This document shows, piece after piece, positions 33,825 through 43,595 of a stretch of DNA of 64,000 nucleotides. Every line of letters begins with the position of its first letter. The first letter of the stretch is position 1. The stretch covers positions 1,178,001 through 1,242,000 of the forward strand of contig JAMXDE010000004.1 of assembly GCA_026770025.1 (NCBI GenBank), in the 5' to 3' direction. This stretch comes from Craspedostauros australis. Its lineage: Eukaryota; Bacillariophyta; Bacillariophyceae; Mastogloiales; Achnanthaceae. The translations under genes were made by a program, and so were the position numbers. Below the pieces are notes generated by a model. That model was not told the origin of the DNA, did not search any database, and saw only the letters and a program-made list of their open reading frames with translations.

Positions 33825-34484
33825 TTACATGAGTTCTGTGATGGCGGCACGCAGGGCTTCTTGGTTGGCACCTTGGACCTCCTTGACCTTCTCGCCGCCC
33901 TTGTAGAATTGGAAGGTTGGCATGGCTCTGATGCCGCACTTGGCGGCGATGGTGTCAGCCTCGTCGACATCGACCTTGACGAATTCAACGGCCGAGAACT
34001 CTTCGCTCATTTGCTCGAAGATTGGGCCGATGAATCGGCATGGTCCGCACCTGATTGTGTTGATCCCAGAGAACAGATGAAATGAGATGAGACGGCATGA
34101 GTTGTATTGCATTGAGTTGTAGTGATCGATTGAACAAATGAACGATTGTTCAACGTCGCGTCCCAGTGAGTGGTGTATGCAATGATCAAGGAAGCACCAT
34201 GAAGCGTTGAAATTCATGTTCATGCATTTGCGTGATGTGAAGCCATTGCGCGTGCAACCGGAGGTCGGGAGCAGGAGACAATGTGCGGCCCATGCACGCA
34301 AACAACACGCGGAAATAGGCCAATACTCGCGCAGATTCGGGTGGTTCGCAAGCGGATCTTCGGGATGGTGTGACACGGTCTCGCAAACTTACCACGAAGC
34401 GGTGAAGTCGATGACGACCAGCTTGGTCTTGGACTGCTCGACGACTGCGTTGAAGTCATCCATAGTGTTGAGGAAGCGGACCAT
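33825..34484 (-). CDS. Cytosolic thioredoxin (h type)
   Basis: Two exons, 34484..34393 and 34050..33825, give 105 residues, the usual thioredoxin length. The intron splits the first Trp of the active site (TCG TG|GTAAGT ... ATCAG|G TGC), so the spliced protein reads FTASWCGPCR, with redox Cys32 and Cys35. The cis-proline loop AMPTFQFYKGG and the Lys/Glu-rich C-terminal helix are present. No targeting peptide, so a cytosolic disulfide reductase served by NADPH-thioredoxin reductase is expected. Confidence 0.93.
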
Positions 34485-34960
34485 GTTGGAAATTGCTTTG
34501 GTGTTTGAGTTAGAGTTGGTGCGTTGGGTGTTGATGCGTTGATTGCTTTGTGCTGTGATGCTGTTTGTGTTTTATGTGAAATCTTCGCGGCGGCGATCTT
34601 CGCCAATTGCAGTTCGCTGTTCATCTTTGTGCAACGCAGGGCCTTGTTTGTTGTTCGTCAAATTCGATCAGTTCGGGAGCGTTCGAAATGCTCGGGCCAG
34701 ACATGGTGGTTCGTCAATCGTGCACAGGACGGTTTCAGTCAATTTGGCCCAAGTCCGTGGGAACGCAGCGGCCACATCGTTGCAAATCTCAGGCGTGCCT
34801 CTTGCTCTAGTCTAGCATCGCCATTGCCATTGTCACTGCCACCTTTTTCAGACACACTTATGCTATCCATGTTCCGGTTCGTGTACGTGTATGTTACGCA
34901 AGCCTGTCAAATTACCATAAAATTGAGTTAGGGAGACTGTCTGCATTCGATGGTATTAGA
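34485..34960. other. Intergenic, nothing recognised
   Basis: Upstream region of the thioredoxin gene and the 3' side of the esterase gene. ORFs here lack motifs. Confidence 0.45.
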
Positions 34961-36169
34961 CTACTCAGTCTCTTTCTTCGTGTTGGGAAGCAAGGCAACC
35001 ATCGCACGCGCCATGGACTCGCCGATGAGCCAGTAGGTCATGCAGTTGTTGTTCCAGTGGTATCCCTGATTTCCCGGCGACAGCGGATCGGGCTCGCGTT
35101 TGAAGCCCCGCGTCTCCACCGACGCGACGTTGCCAGCGAATTCGGGATACTTGTCGGCGTCTGACACTGCAAACTGGGCATTGATCACCGCCCTGCGTCG
35201 CGGCGGTTGGCCAGCGTACCCGCTGAGACCGCTCACGGCAACCACAACCTTCATCCGCGGTGCATCGAAGTCCTTGCGCAGATCCCGGATGAAATTGGCG
35301 AGGTTGAACTCGTACTCGTTCGCCATGTCGTCGTTGCCGCCGTCGTTCCAACCCTGGTGCCACGCGAGTCCCGCCAATTCGTAGCTGCCGATGGTGGTGC
35401 TGTAGTCTGGGAAAAAGTCATCCAGATTGGACAGCGCGTTGTTGACCGCCGCGACGAATGCATTGTAGAAGACGCCGACCGTGCCACCCGAGGATGGTGG
35501 TCGAAAGTCTACCGCCAAGCTCAGACCGCCCCAGGCAACCTTCACCAGCAGCACCTGCTGCGTTGAATCGCCATCACCAATCTCGTCGTGGGCGTTGTGG
35601 GATCTATCCAAGTTGTCACTGTGAACATCGCCGTGGATGTTCCTGTTGAGCAACTTGGAAAGCGTCACTCCGAAACCCAGTTCCGGGCCCATTTGGTCGT
35701 CGCCTCCCCTGTCGCCACCGTAGCCGGTTGTGAGGTTGCCGAACTTGTTGATGACAGGGTCGTGCCTGTCTGCAATTTGGCGGTTGTAGGCGATCCAAAC
35801 GTTCTGGAATTCTGCCCATTCCTGCGTCTCGGGATCCTTGAGGAAGCCGTACGTGCCCGGCTCGTCCTGCACCATCTTCTCCAGCGTTCCGTTCTTGAAG
35901 TTCCCATCATCGTTGGTTCTGTCGATGTAGCCATGTCCCACCATGTTGGACTGGCCCGTCATGAGGATCACCTTGAGAGGCGGTGCTTGCGGCATGCCTG
36001 AAGACGTCGCAGATGCATGAGTGCTCGGATGGGCAGAAGAAGAAGAAGGAGAGGAGTTTCCTGTCCGAATGTTGGAAGAAGTGGTGGCACTGTGAGTTGC
36101 CGCTGGCTCACGCGTCGTCAGTCCAGCAATGCCTGCCAGGATGTGGAGCAGGTGATCGTACAGCTTCAT
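34961..36169 (-). CDS. SGNH-type carbohydrate acetylesterase (sialate O-acetylesterase / CE6-like)
   Basis: 402 residues, intronless. A weakly hydrophobic N-terminus (LLHILAGIAGL) may be a signal peptide, followed by a Ser/Thr/Ala-rich linker to about residue 62. The catalytic block I is VILMTGQSNMVGHG, with the nucleophile at Ser74 of GQSNM; LAWHQGWND is the middle block typical of this family, and the C-terminal HWNNNCMTYWLIGESMA should hold the catalytic His. Two Gly-rich loops and GPELGFG lie between. The reaction would be removal of O-acetyl groups from sugars of polysaccharides or glycoproteins; the natural substrate cannot be told. Likely secreted or in the endomembrane system. Confidence 0.8.
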   Translation of the reverse strand: MKLYDHLLHILAGIAGLTTREPAATHSATTSSNIRTGNSSPSSSSAHPSTHASATSSGMPQAPPLKVILMTGQSNMVGHGYIDRTNDDGNFKNGTLEKMVQDEPGTYGFLKDPETQEWAEFQNVWIAYNRQIADRHDPVINKFGNLTTGYGGDRGGDDQMGPELGFGVTLSKLLNRNIHGDVHSDNLDRSHNAHDEIGDGDSTQQVLLVKVAWGGLSLAVDFRPPSSGGTVGVFYNAFVAAVNNALSNLDDFFPDYSTTIGSYELAGLAWHQGWNDGGNDDMANEYEFNLANFIRDLRKDFDAPRMKVVVAVSGLSGYAGQPPRRRAVINAQFAVSDADKYPEFAGNVASVETRGFKREPDPLSPGNQGYHWNNNCMTYWLIGESMARAMVALLPNTKKETE

Positions 36170-37017
36170 GATCGACTTCGTGGGAACTGGTGGTGAGAAT
36201 TACGAGCACGAGTACGAGTACGAGTGCGCCTGCTCTGATCTGCGATAGATACTGCTGCTGTTGTTGCTGGTAGTGGTGGTGATGGTACTGGTGGTGCTGT
36301 GTGTGGTCATCACATTTTGTGCGCTCTCTCTCTTGCCACTCCCAGAAGGATCGGTATCTTTGACTTCGATTCGATTCGATTCGTATCTTTTCTGCTTCGA
36401 CTGTCCGCTTTTTTGTCCGAAGGAAAAATCGGACAATTACACCGCCATTCTGTCCGAATCGGCTGAGGCAGGCCAGGATGTGTTTGCTAACCTTGACGAT
36501 GTCGAGGGAAATGAACGGACAAAGCATGACCTCCACAATCGGAATCACAATCGCCGCCACCAACATCCATCCACATCGCCATCGCACGAAGAGAACAAAG
36601 GCCCATTCCGGCATTTTCATGAGGCAGAATGTTCTGCCTTGATGGATCGAACTGAGAATAGTCGCACAAGTGCTTACGACCTGCTCGCACCCTGGGCAGA
36701 TATCACATGAATCGAGATACCCTCGGCACTTTCCCACTTCGTTGCTTTGCTTCCAGGAACATCCTCATTCTTCATACCCGTACCCGCGTGAGCATGGGTG
36801 TGGTGTGAAGGAACGGGAGTGCGCAACAGCAGAAAGAAGACGATACCACTCGCACGCGGATCAATTGCGGAAGCTGATCAACTTCATTCGTTTGCATCTC
36901 GAGGTCATCATACCCGGAATCATAAAGCGCAAGAGCAGAGAATCGGAAACGGAGAACAGGGCGACACCAAGTACACAGTCAATACACAGTCAATACACAG
37001 TCAATACACAATCAACG
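36170..37017. other. Divergent upstream region of two genes
   Basis: About 850 bases between divergently transcribed genes, so it holds both promoters. Long ORFs on both strands are composition-driven. An 11-base minisatellite lies at its right end. Confidence 0.45.
36973..37014. repeat. 11-base minisatellite ACACAGTCAAT
   Basis: Three perfect units and a partial fourth, ending four bases before the start codon of the hemoglobin gene, hence in its 5' leader. Confidence 0.92.
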
Positions 37018-37548
37018 ATGAGCAAGCTGGCGCTGCAGAAGCGGGCACTGGACAAGTGCGGGATCTCGTTCAAACAGTCGGAACGGGCTCTGAATCTATC
37101 GCCGAACCTCTTCGAGCGCCTCGGCGAGGATGGTTGGGAGCAGCTGTCGACGCTGTTCTACGACCGCGTCTTCGCCGACAAGCTCAATCCGTGGTTCCTC
37201 AGCATCTTCGCATCAAGCTCCAAGGCGGAGGCCATCGAGAATCAGTATCGATTCTTCGTCCAAACCTTCGGAGGCCCGGATCTTTATCGCCAGAAGAAGG
37301 GCAAGTACACCAGATTGGTGGGACGGCACGCCGCCTATCCGATCGGCGATCGCGCGGCGGAGCGGTGGGTCTTTCACATGCACGCTGCTGTGGAGGAGCA
37401 TCCGATGCTGCAGGATGACGAAGAAGCGATCTCGGCATTGAGGGACTACTTCACGTACATGGCATCGTACATCGTGGTTGCGAAAGAATTCATGAAGCCG
37501 GATCAACTCAGCGGCGGTACGCAGATTGATTCTGGAAGGCTATGGTGA
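37018..37548 (+). CDS. Truncated (2-on-2) hemoglobin, group II-like
   Basis: 176 residues, intronless. After a 35-residue N-terminal extension the globin fold starts with a B helix (LSTLFYDRVFADKLNPWF, Tyr48 near position B10). QYRFFVQTFGGPDLYRQKKG and RLVGRHAAYPIG follow; His104 is the expected proximal F8 haem ligand. ERWVFHMHAAVEEHP provides the Trp at G8 (Trp117) typical of group II. Members bind O2 or NO, and suggested roles are NO detoxification or oxygen sensing. No targeting signal seen. The ATG was chosen because the array of 11-base repeats directly upstream is non-coding. Confidence 0.85.
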   Translation: MSKLALQKRALDKCGISFKQSERALNLSPNLFERLGEDGWEQLSTLFYDRVFADKLNPWFLSIFASSSKAEAIENQYRFFVQTFGGPDLYRQKKGKYTRLVGRHAAYPIGDRAAERWVFHMHAAVEEHPMLQDDEEAISALRDYFTYMASYIVVAKEFMKPDQLSGGTQIDSGRLW

Positions 37549-37787
37549 CGCGACGATGCGCGATCGTCCAACCGTCTGTGTACGAGGCAGGGCGGAAGGT
37601 CCAGCCAAAATGTTTCAGTCTCTACAAATTACTTTAGACCGAACAGATTCATAGACGATGGTATCAGTATCGCTCCCACATCAATGCTCCATGGAGAGTA
37701 TACCAACTCAGGTGCATACCAAAAGCGAACGGACACGCACGCAAGCAACCCTCCTCCGAACAGAAGACGGCGTTCGCTACCGGAACA

Positions 37788-38238
37788 ATGAAGAGCCTCA
37801 ACGCTGCATGGAACGCCCCCTCTCCCCAGTCGTTGGCCTGTCTCCGAGCATGGTATCCGATCGCTTTGCGCATCTTGGTTGTGGCATCGTTTGGATCCAC
37901 CGTTGCAGTTCCAGGCATCTCCACGACGCAGCGTTCATACTCTGGTTGTGCTCATAATCATGATTCCAAAACTTGAAAACCAGCAACAGACGCAATGCCT
38001 TCAAGATCCCGCGACGATTCATCGACAACCTAGGTGCAAGAAGTCGCCAAAGAAGACTCCGCCAATCTCCATACCGGAGGCGGCAGTGCGAGACATGTAC
38101 GATGCGTTGGATTGGGTCGAATCCATCACGTTCCTCGAGTCCGACGACTTCCTCGCCTATGATGGTGTAAAAGAGAAATGGTTCCCTGAATTGCATTTCT
38201 TGTGAGGACACACCTTCGTCATCCAGGCCAAGAAATGA
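37788..38238 (+). pseudogene. Truncated tandem duplicate of the TPMT-like gene
   Basis: Starts ATGAAGAGCC like the intact gene 746 bases downstream and follows it through the signal-peptide region, then jumps from the segment before the methyltransferase core straight to its last quarter (ALDWVESITFLESDDF versus ALDWVESIALLESEDT) and ends with the same CATCCAGGCCAAGAA tail. The SAM-binding core is missing, and stops interrupt the frame (for example TGA at about 37974). The junction lies in TCCGCCAATCTCCA at 38058-38071. Non-functional as a methyltransferase. Confidence 0.85.
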
Positions 38239-38533
38239 TCGCGTTGCATCTGCTAGGATGGCTACAAGCCTCACATGTTGTAAACAACGCCGTGATCTAC
38301 ATTTACAATGATAGCATGAATAACAGGAGAAATCTACTGAGTACCATTTTGGAAGCGAAACAAGAGAAAGGTGTCAAAACGAAAGGGTTTCGATGTGCTT
38401 CTCTGTCGTTCCGGACTCGCAGAGAACCCTTCACTCCAAAAGTGGTACATGAGGAGCTGGAGGACGATGCACCCACAATTGTGCACTATCCGTGCTCCCT
38501 TCAACACCAGACACAGTCCTCGTCGTCCAGACA

Positions 38534-39532
38534 ATGAAGAAGAGCCCCTACCAACCACCTCTACTCGCTTGCTTGTATCTGATCGCGTTGTACATCGTGG
38601 CTGTGACCTCGTTCGAATCCAACCTGGCCGTACCCAGCAAATCGAAAACGCGTCGGGCTTCCGCTGGTTCCACACAGAACAGCCTCCAGATCTGCAAATC
38701 AGCAGCAGACGCAGAGGATCCAGGATCCTGTGACGCTTCAACAGCAGACATGACGCAAGAAGTTGCCAAGGAAGACTCCGCCAATCTCCAGCCATGGTTG
38801 GATCGGTGGGACAGCAACAAGATCGGATTCCACCTCGATGAGGTCAACCCTGCCATTCTCAAGTACTGGAACGCCAACATCATCCAACCGTTGCTCGACG
38901 AGCGTAAGGACGCTGCATCTGCCGGCACCGTCCAATGCTTCGTGCCTCTGTGCGGAAAGACGCTGGATATGGTGTACATCGCCGAGAAATCGGCTGCTGG
39001 CGACGACGTCCACCTTGTTGGTGTTGATGGGATCCGCAAATCGCTGGAAGACTTCGGCAAGGAACAACCTCAAATGAAGATTGCAGAACAGCCCGCAAGT
39101 GAGGGCTATGAGCGCTTCGTGGGTCCCAAGATGACGCTGCTCAAGGGTGACTTTTTCGATTTCGGGCCGCACGCTGTGGATGGCGTTAAATTCGACGCCA
39201 TGTTTGATCGCGGTTCTTTGGTTGCCATCGACCCCTCGATGAGGGACAAGTATCTGGAAGTGATGACCAAGGTCGTGGCGCCTGGTGCACGCATCCTTCT
39301 GTGCGCAATGGAGCGGCAATCTGCGACCGACTTGGAGGCGACGAAGAAGGGTCCGCCATTCTCCATTTCGGAGGCGATGGTACGAGAGATGTACGGTGCG
39401 TTGGATTGGGTCGAGTCCATCGCGTTGCTGGAGTCCGAAGACACGTTCGTCGACAACCCTGATCGGAAGGAACGATATGCTGGTTTGGATTCCTTGTGGG
39501 AGCATATCTTCGTCATCCAGGCCAAGAAGTGA
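38534..39532 (+). CDS. Thiopurine S-methyltransferase (TPMT)-family SAM methyltransferase with N-terminal targeting sequence
   Basis: 332 residues, intronless. An N-terminal hydrophobic stretch (LLACLYLIALYIVAV) followed by TSFESN and a basic, Ser-rich segment looks like a signal peptide plus transit peptide, i.e. possible plastid import. The methyltransferase domain begins at about residue 85: WLDRWDSNKIGFH, CFVPLCGKTLDMVYIAEK (the family's 'VPLCGKSxD' motif), VGVDGIRKSLEDF, DFFDFGPHAV, FDAMFDRGSLVAIDP and RILLCAMERQ. Related proteins methylate thiols, halides or selenium compounds, and some algal members make dimethylsulfide or methyl halides. The exact substrate is not deducible. A decayed duplicate lies directly upstream. 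Confidence 0.82.
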   Translation: MKKSPYQPPLLACLYLIALYIVAVTSFESNLAVPSKSKTRRASAGSTQNSLQICKSAADAEDPGSCDASTADMTQEVAKEDSANLQPWLDRWDSNKIGFHLDEVNPAILKYWNANIIQPLLDERKDAASAGTVQCFVPLCGKTLDMVYIAEKSAAGDDVHLVGVDGIRKSLEDFGKEQPQMKIAEQPASEGYERFVGPKMTLLKGDFFDFGPHAVDGVKFDAMFDRGSLVAIDPSMRDKYLEVMTKVVAPGARILLCAMERQSATDLEATKKGPPFSISEAMVREMYGALDWVESIALLESEDTFVDNPDRKERYAGLDSLWEHIFVIQAKK

Positions 39533-40024
39533 TCGTTATCGTTCCAGTCGACAACAGATACTCGACAGCACTTCCACAGCACGGCGTGGTGCGTTTAGTC
39601 TCGTCTAGAATAGTTCATATTGCTACGCTCGTTCCAAGCTGCAGTATCGGAGCAAGCCTTCCATGAGTAAAGGCAACACAGAAGAGGCAATGCAGTTAGC
39701 GTACATAGTTACATGCCGTGGTGCTCCCTGTCACTAGTGCATATAAGTGTTTGCTGCACAGTTGGTTGCTGTCCAAACTCCAGAGAGAGAGACGACACCT
39801 GACAAGGAAATTGGATTGCAACAACAGCATCAATGGGGTGCAGAGTGCGGTAATCCATGAAGCCAGTCGAGTACTCCAGTGACAAAGACGACAGCAGTGT
39901 CTATCCAAAATTATATCAATGATTCTACTTCCATCCAGTCGACAACTCCACGTGGACGGTTGGCACCGTCAGCAGCACCCAGATAGAGCCTCGTGCTCTC
40001 TCAGCCATTTCTCGCATGGAACAT
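39533..40024. other. Convergent intergenic stretch
   Basis: About 490 bases between two converging genes; nothing recognised. Confidence 0.5.
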
Positions 40025-40846
40025 TCATGGCCCCTTTGCGGAACGGGTAGGTCGTGTTGCGAGCTGATAAATCTTGACGATCCAAATCCAGTTGAGGAGG
40101 CCGCCGACAAAGACCAGAATGATGCTGGTGAGAAGCAGCGGCTTGGGTGTTCCGCAGACCGTCGTCACGCCCTGGATGATGGCGTCCCAGTTGTACACGA
40201 TATGGAAGAGGCCCAGGTCGTAAATGGCGACCCTCGTGAGGAAGAAGGTGGCGGCGAAGGCATTCTGGACGGCGGTGAATTCGGGAGACGAACCGCGTCC
40301 GCATTTGATGAGGATCCAGCGCAAGCTGAGGAAGATGGTGGATATCTCGCCGAGCAGCAGCCAGGAGAAGGGATACGCCATCATGGTGTAGGCGCCGTTG
40401 GCGACGCTGCAGATCATGAAGACGACGTGATGGGCCAGCAAGTCCATGCCGCCCAGCTTGGGGTACTGCGATACGACATGGAAGAAGTCGTAGATGAGGT
40501 AGCCCATGAATATGCAGTTGACTTCCATCATGCCGAAGGGTATGACGCTGTATTTGACAGCTGCGTCCATGGGGATGCATTGGACGAAGAAGATGATGGC
40601 GCAGATACCCGTGAAGGTGCTGTGAACGATGCTGCATCCGTACGAAGGCCCCTCCCGCAGCAGCACGGGCAGGTTGGACTTGTCCAGCGCCCACGTCGTG
40701 ACCAGGTTCGGAATGACGGCCGTGCTGAGGAACTGGTACAACGACTCCCAAACGAGCACCGACATGAAGGCGATGCTGGCCAGATACTCCAATTCGCTGA
40801 AGCCATCCAAGGTCACGAAGATCCGTTCATATTCTCTGCTGAACAT
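40025..40846 (-). CDS. TLC-domain (TRAM/LAG1/CLN8) multi-pass membrane protein
   Basis: 273 residues with about seven hydrophobic segments (around 22-48, 72-92, 100-118, 134-152, 155-176, 195-215 and 238-260). The TLC hallmarks are the His pair in MDLLAHHVVFMI (139-140) and the later GEISTIFLSLRW. The C-terminus is basic. TLC proteins lie in the ER or plasma membrane; LAG1 members are ceramide synthases, others bind or sense lipids. The catalytic LAG motif of ceramide synthases (HxxD with more Asp) is not evident, so this is more likely a TMEM56/TLCD-type member. Intronless. Confidence 0.72.
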   Translation of the reverse strand: MFSREYERIFVTLDGFSELEYLASIAFMSVLVWESLYQFLSTAVIPNLVTTWALDKSNLPVLLREGPSYGCSIVHSTFTGICAIIFFVQCIPMDAAVKYSVIPFGMMEVNCIFMGYLIYDFFHVVSQYPKLGGMDLLAHHVVFMICSVANGAYTMMAYPFSWLLLGEISTIFLSLRWILIKCGRGSSPEFTAVQNAFAATFFLTRVAIYDLGLFHIVYNWDAIIQGVTTVCGTPKPLLLTSIILVFVGGLLNWIWIVKIYQLATRPTRSAKGP

Positions 40847-41738
40847 GATGCTGCTGTCTCTGTCTCTGTATGGTATTATACAACTGGTCGCATGAATGTA
40901 TTCGAAGGGTCGATTTCCACTTTGAATTGAGCAATGCTCCAGAGCACTCGTGGAGTAGGATGGTTTGGTTTCTTCGTGTAGAGGGACGGAAGGCTGGTGT
41001 TCTGTCGCTTCTTGTGGTCGGTATGTTCCTGTTGATGTTCTCGCCAGTTAGCTCTTCGGCAATACAAGCTGAGTCGAGAATGTATGGCGAAGTATTTGTG
41101 AGTATCGTCAGTGAGTGCCTGCGTCGGTGCAAATCTTCCAAAGTCGGCCTCGCCAAAGATCTCTCACTTGTGCTTCCTTCGTGTTCTTGCGCACAGCCGT
41201 GTTGGGTGGAGGGAGAAGCACAGACAGCCGGTCAACAGAGGTACCTAAGAACAGGTGAGCAGGAACCAATGGCCGTCGGCACCTCCTCCCATCACGATGT
41301 CATCGGGACGAAACTCGATCAGAACCGCGATGTTGCTGGTGTCCGACAACAGTCGCACACACAAAGAGATGTGTGAAAAGGTTGGCAAAAGTCCGTCAAG
41401 GTGGCGCGAATTGCCTGTCTGATGCCGATGGATACGGATGCAAGAACTCAGATTTTTTGGGTGCCACGTCGCGTCCACCCTTTTTTCCAAATCGGTTTCG
41501 ACAATGATTCGTGATTCGACAGACATGATCAAACCAAATGATTGGTCGTGACTGAGGTCAGCATCACCCAACAAGTGACGTGCACCGAACAACAAAAATG
41601 ACGCAGCAAGACACACCAACCAACGTAATGATCTTCGCGGAACAGAGCATCCAAGAACAACATCCACAATGACCTGGACATCCCAACATCAACGCCAGCG
41701 CAACATCAAGGCAACATCAAGGCAAAGCCAAAATCGAA
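40847..41738. other. Divergent upstream region
   Basis: About 890 bases between divergent genes. The overlapping ORFs (40870..41376 plus strand, 41667..41245 minus strand) show no motif and no clear codon bias. Confidence 0.45.
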
Positions 41739-42728
41739 ATGGATCATGCGGCAGACGATGACGCGAAGTTGCGGGAGCAGCAGAAAGAGCCGCATGGAGA
41801 GCAGTATGAAGAACAACATGCACTCGTCGGAGAACAGACGCAGCAGCAGCAACGAGGGCAAACGCGACAGCTGTCGACGAAAGAATGGCGCAAGCTCAAC
41901 AACCCCAAACGAAAGCGCCACGGGGCACGCAACCAGCATAGACACAAGGCATTCACCAAGTGGTTGGAGTGCACGTTTCCGGAATCCTTCAAGGAAGCGA
42001 AGATTCATGATGACAGCGCTGGTGGAAGCAAACAATCGATTGTAGAGACTGGGGACCAATCCAGCGACCAACACAAGGAAGAGGAGCAGGAACAGGGACA
42101 GGAACAACATTCGCCATCACCTCCTCCTCGTCCCAAGCAGCCGCTCCATATCTTGGATGTTGCCGGTGGAAAAGGAGAAACAGCGGCGCGACTGACGATG
42201 TGCTACAAGGTCGAAGTCGTCATGGTAGATCCAAGGAAGGCGGACGTCGCCGACTGCTATGCCAAGGACGTCGTTCCCAAACTTCCCAAAAAGTGGCAGC
42301 AGCGATTCAAAGATCGGATCTCGCAGGACGAGTCTTTTCCGGGAAGCATCGTCAACGCACGGTGCACACAGCTCGTCATGAACTTCACTGACCATGACAT
42401 CGAGATGAGTCCTGATCTCAGACAAGCCGTGCAGAAGGCGTCGCTGCTGGTTGGCTTGCATGCGGATGGGGCAACGGAGGCCATTGTGGATGCGGCGCTC
42501 AAGTTTGGGAAGCCCTTCGTCGTGGTTCCATGCTGCGTCTTTCCAAACCTGTTTCATCAACGCCGCATCAAGAATGAGGCTGGAGCGTTGGTGCCAGTGC
42601 GGAATCATGAACAGTTCTGCGCGTATTTGCAACAAAAGCACCCAGATTTCCAGCAATCAGTGCTTCCGTTCGACGGGCGCAATGTCGCCATCCACTGGAG
42701 CGGACCTGATACGTCCAACGAAGGCTGA
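41739..42728 (+). CDS. Putative SAM-dependent methyltransferase
   Basis: 329 residues. The first 135 are charged, Gln/Glu-rich and include a basic stretch (NNPKRKRHGARNQHRHK) that could bind nucleic acid or act as a nuclear signal. Motif I of a Rossmann methyltransferase, HILDVAGGKGE (138-147), is followed by VVMVDPRK (acidic end of beta-2). LLVGLHADGATEAIVDAAL and FVVVPCCVFPN recall the 'GLHxCGxL...PCC' blocks of the TRM13/METTL25-like RNA methyltransferase group. I therefore infer an RNA methyltransferase, without identifying the target. Intronless. Confidence 0.6.
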   Translation: MDHAADDDAKLREQQKEPHGEQYEEQHALVGEQTQQQQRGQTRQLSTKEWRKLNNPKRKRHGARNQHRHKAFTKWLECTFPESFKEAKIHDDSAGGSKQSIVETGDQSSDQHKEEEQEQGQEQHSPSPPPRPKQPLHILDVAGGKGETAARLTMCYKVEVVMVDPRKADVADCYAKDVVPKLPKKWQQRFKDRISQDESFPGSIVNARCTQLVMNFTDHDIEMSPDLRQAVQKASLLVGLHADGATEAIVDAALKFGKPFVVVPCCVFPNLFHQRRIKNEAGALVPVRNHEQFCAYLQQKHPDFQQSVLPFDGRNVAIHWSGPDTSNEG

Positions 42729-43452
42729 AAGGCGGACAGCCGCAAGGACATGTGGTCAACGTGCATGGCTTCGAATCATGTCATGGACATCAAACCGAGA
42801 CGAGAGCGAACTGAACATGATATAGTCCTACCACACGTTATGTGAAACATAATGTTGCTTGTGAATGAATGAGGAGATGAAGAGTGTTTGCTTCGTAGTC
42901 CGAAGCAAGCCAAGAACAAAGAGGACGACAGCACCAGACAGCAACCCTTCCATGTACGCAGGGACAGACTGGATACGTGATGCGCAAAAATACAGTCCAC
43001 GTTTGGAACAATGTATTAATCGGACGAAATTAAACGGACAAATACGTTTTTAATCGGACAAGATATTGCGAACGGACAACACAAGCTACTGGAATAGCTT
43101 CTTATTCAGTTCCAGACACGTTGGACTGATAGACGGACAGACTCAGTGGTTGCCTTTTAAATGAACACATACAATCAGCCGTTTGCAGAGTGCCGACAAG
43201 TCTCTCTCGACTATTCGAATAGCAGAGAGAAAGAGAGAGAGATACGATCACACTTCCTCCATTCCACATGTTCGTTCTCTGGTTGGTAACGGGCGGTATC
43301 TGTGACCTTGAGCCTCATGTTGTTACCCGCCAATTCACTTTCTCTGGGCTCGAATGCCATACTCTTGCAGAGCGAGTGATGTGGAGACGTGGGTGAGGCT
43401 GAGGACGAGTACGTCGTTGGTGGAATACTTGCTGCGCGTCTCCTCGCTTTCG
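42729..43452. other. Intergenic stretch
   Basis: AT-richer than the neighbouring genes, with a GA-rich microsatellite near 43220-43245. No gene seen. Confidence 0.45.
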
Positions 43453-43595
43453 TCAGTCTTGCGCATCAAGGATCGCAGCCCCATGGCTCACTTTTTCAGC
43501 ACACTTTTTCATCTTCGCTGGATTCATCTTGTCTTCATGGACGACAATGATTACACCGTTCTTGACTTCACGAGTAGGTGTGGATGATTGTGATT
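43453..43595 (-). CDS. Orphan 3' exon of an unidentified gene
   Basis: On the minus strand a short, strongly coding-like frame reads PTREVKNGVIIVVHEDKMNP, then AKMKKCAEKVSHGAAILDAQ, before a TGA. Codon use is typical of genes here. A possible acceptor AG lies at 43597-43596. Upstream exons should lie to the right (for example the frame at about 43790-43680 with DALLELKRHQTATQN), but I could not build a coherent gene. Function unknown. Confidence 0.35.

Noticed and set aside
35588-36001. Plus-strand ORFs over the esterase gene
   Set aside because: No motifs; the minus strand carries the full SGNH block set.
36973-37014. Short direct repeats as a CRISPR array
   Set aside because: Units are 11 bases without spacers in eukaryotic DNA; it is a minisatellite.
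37018-41738. A functional gene cluster linking hemoglobin, TPMT and TLC genes
   Set aside because: Orientations differ, spacing is ordinary and no shared pathway is evident.
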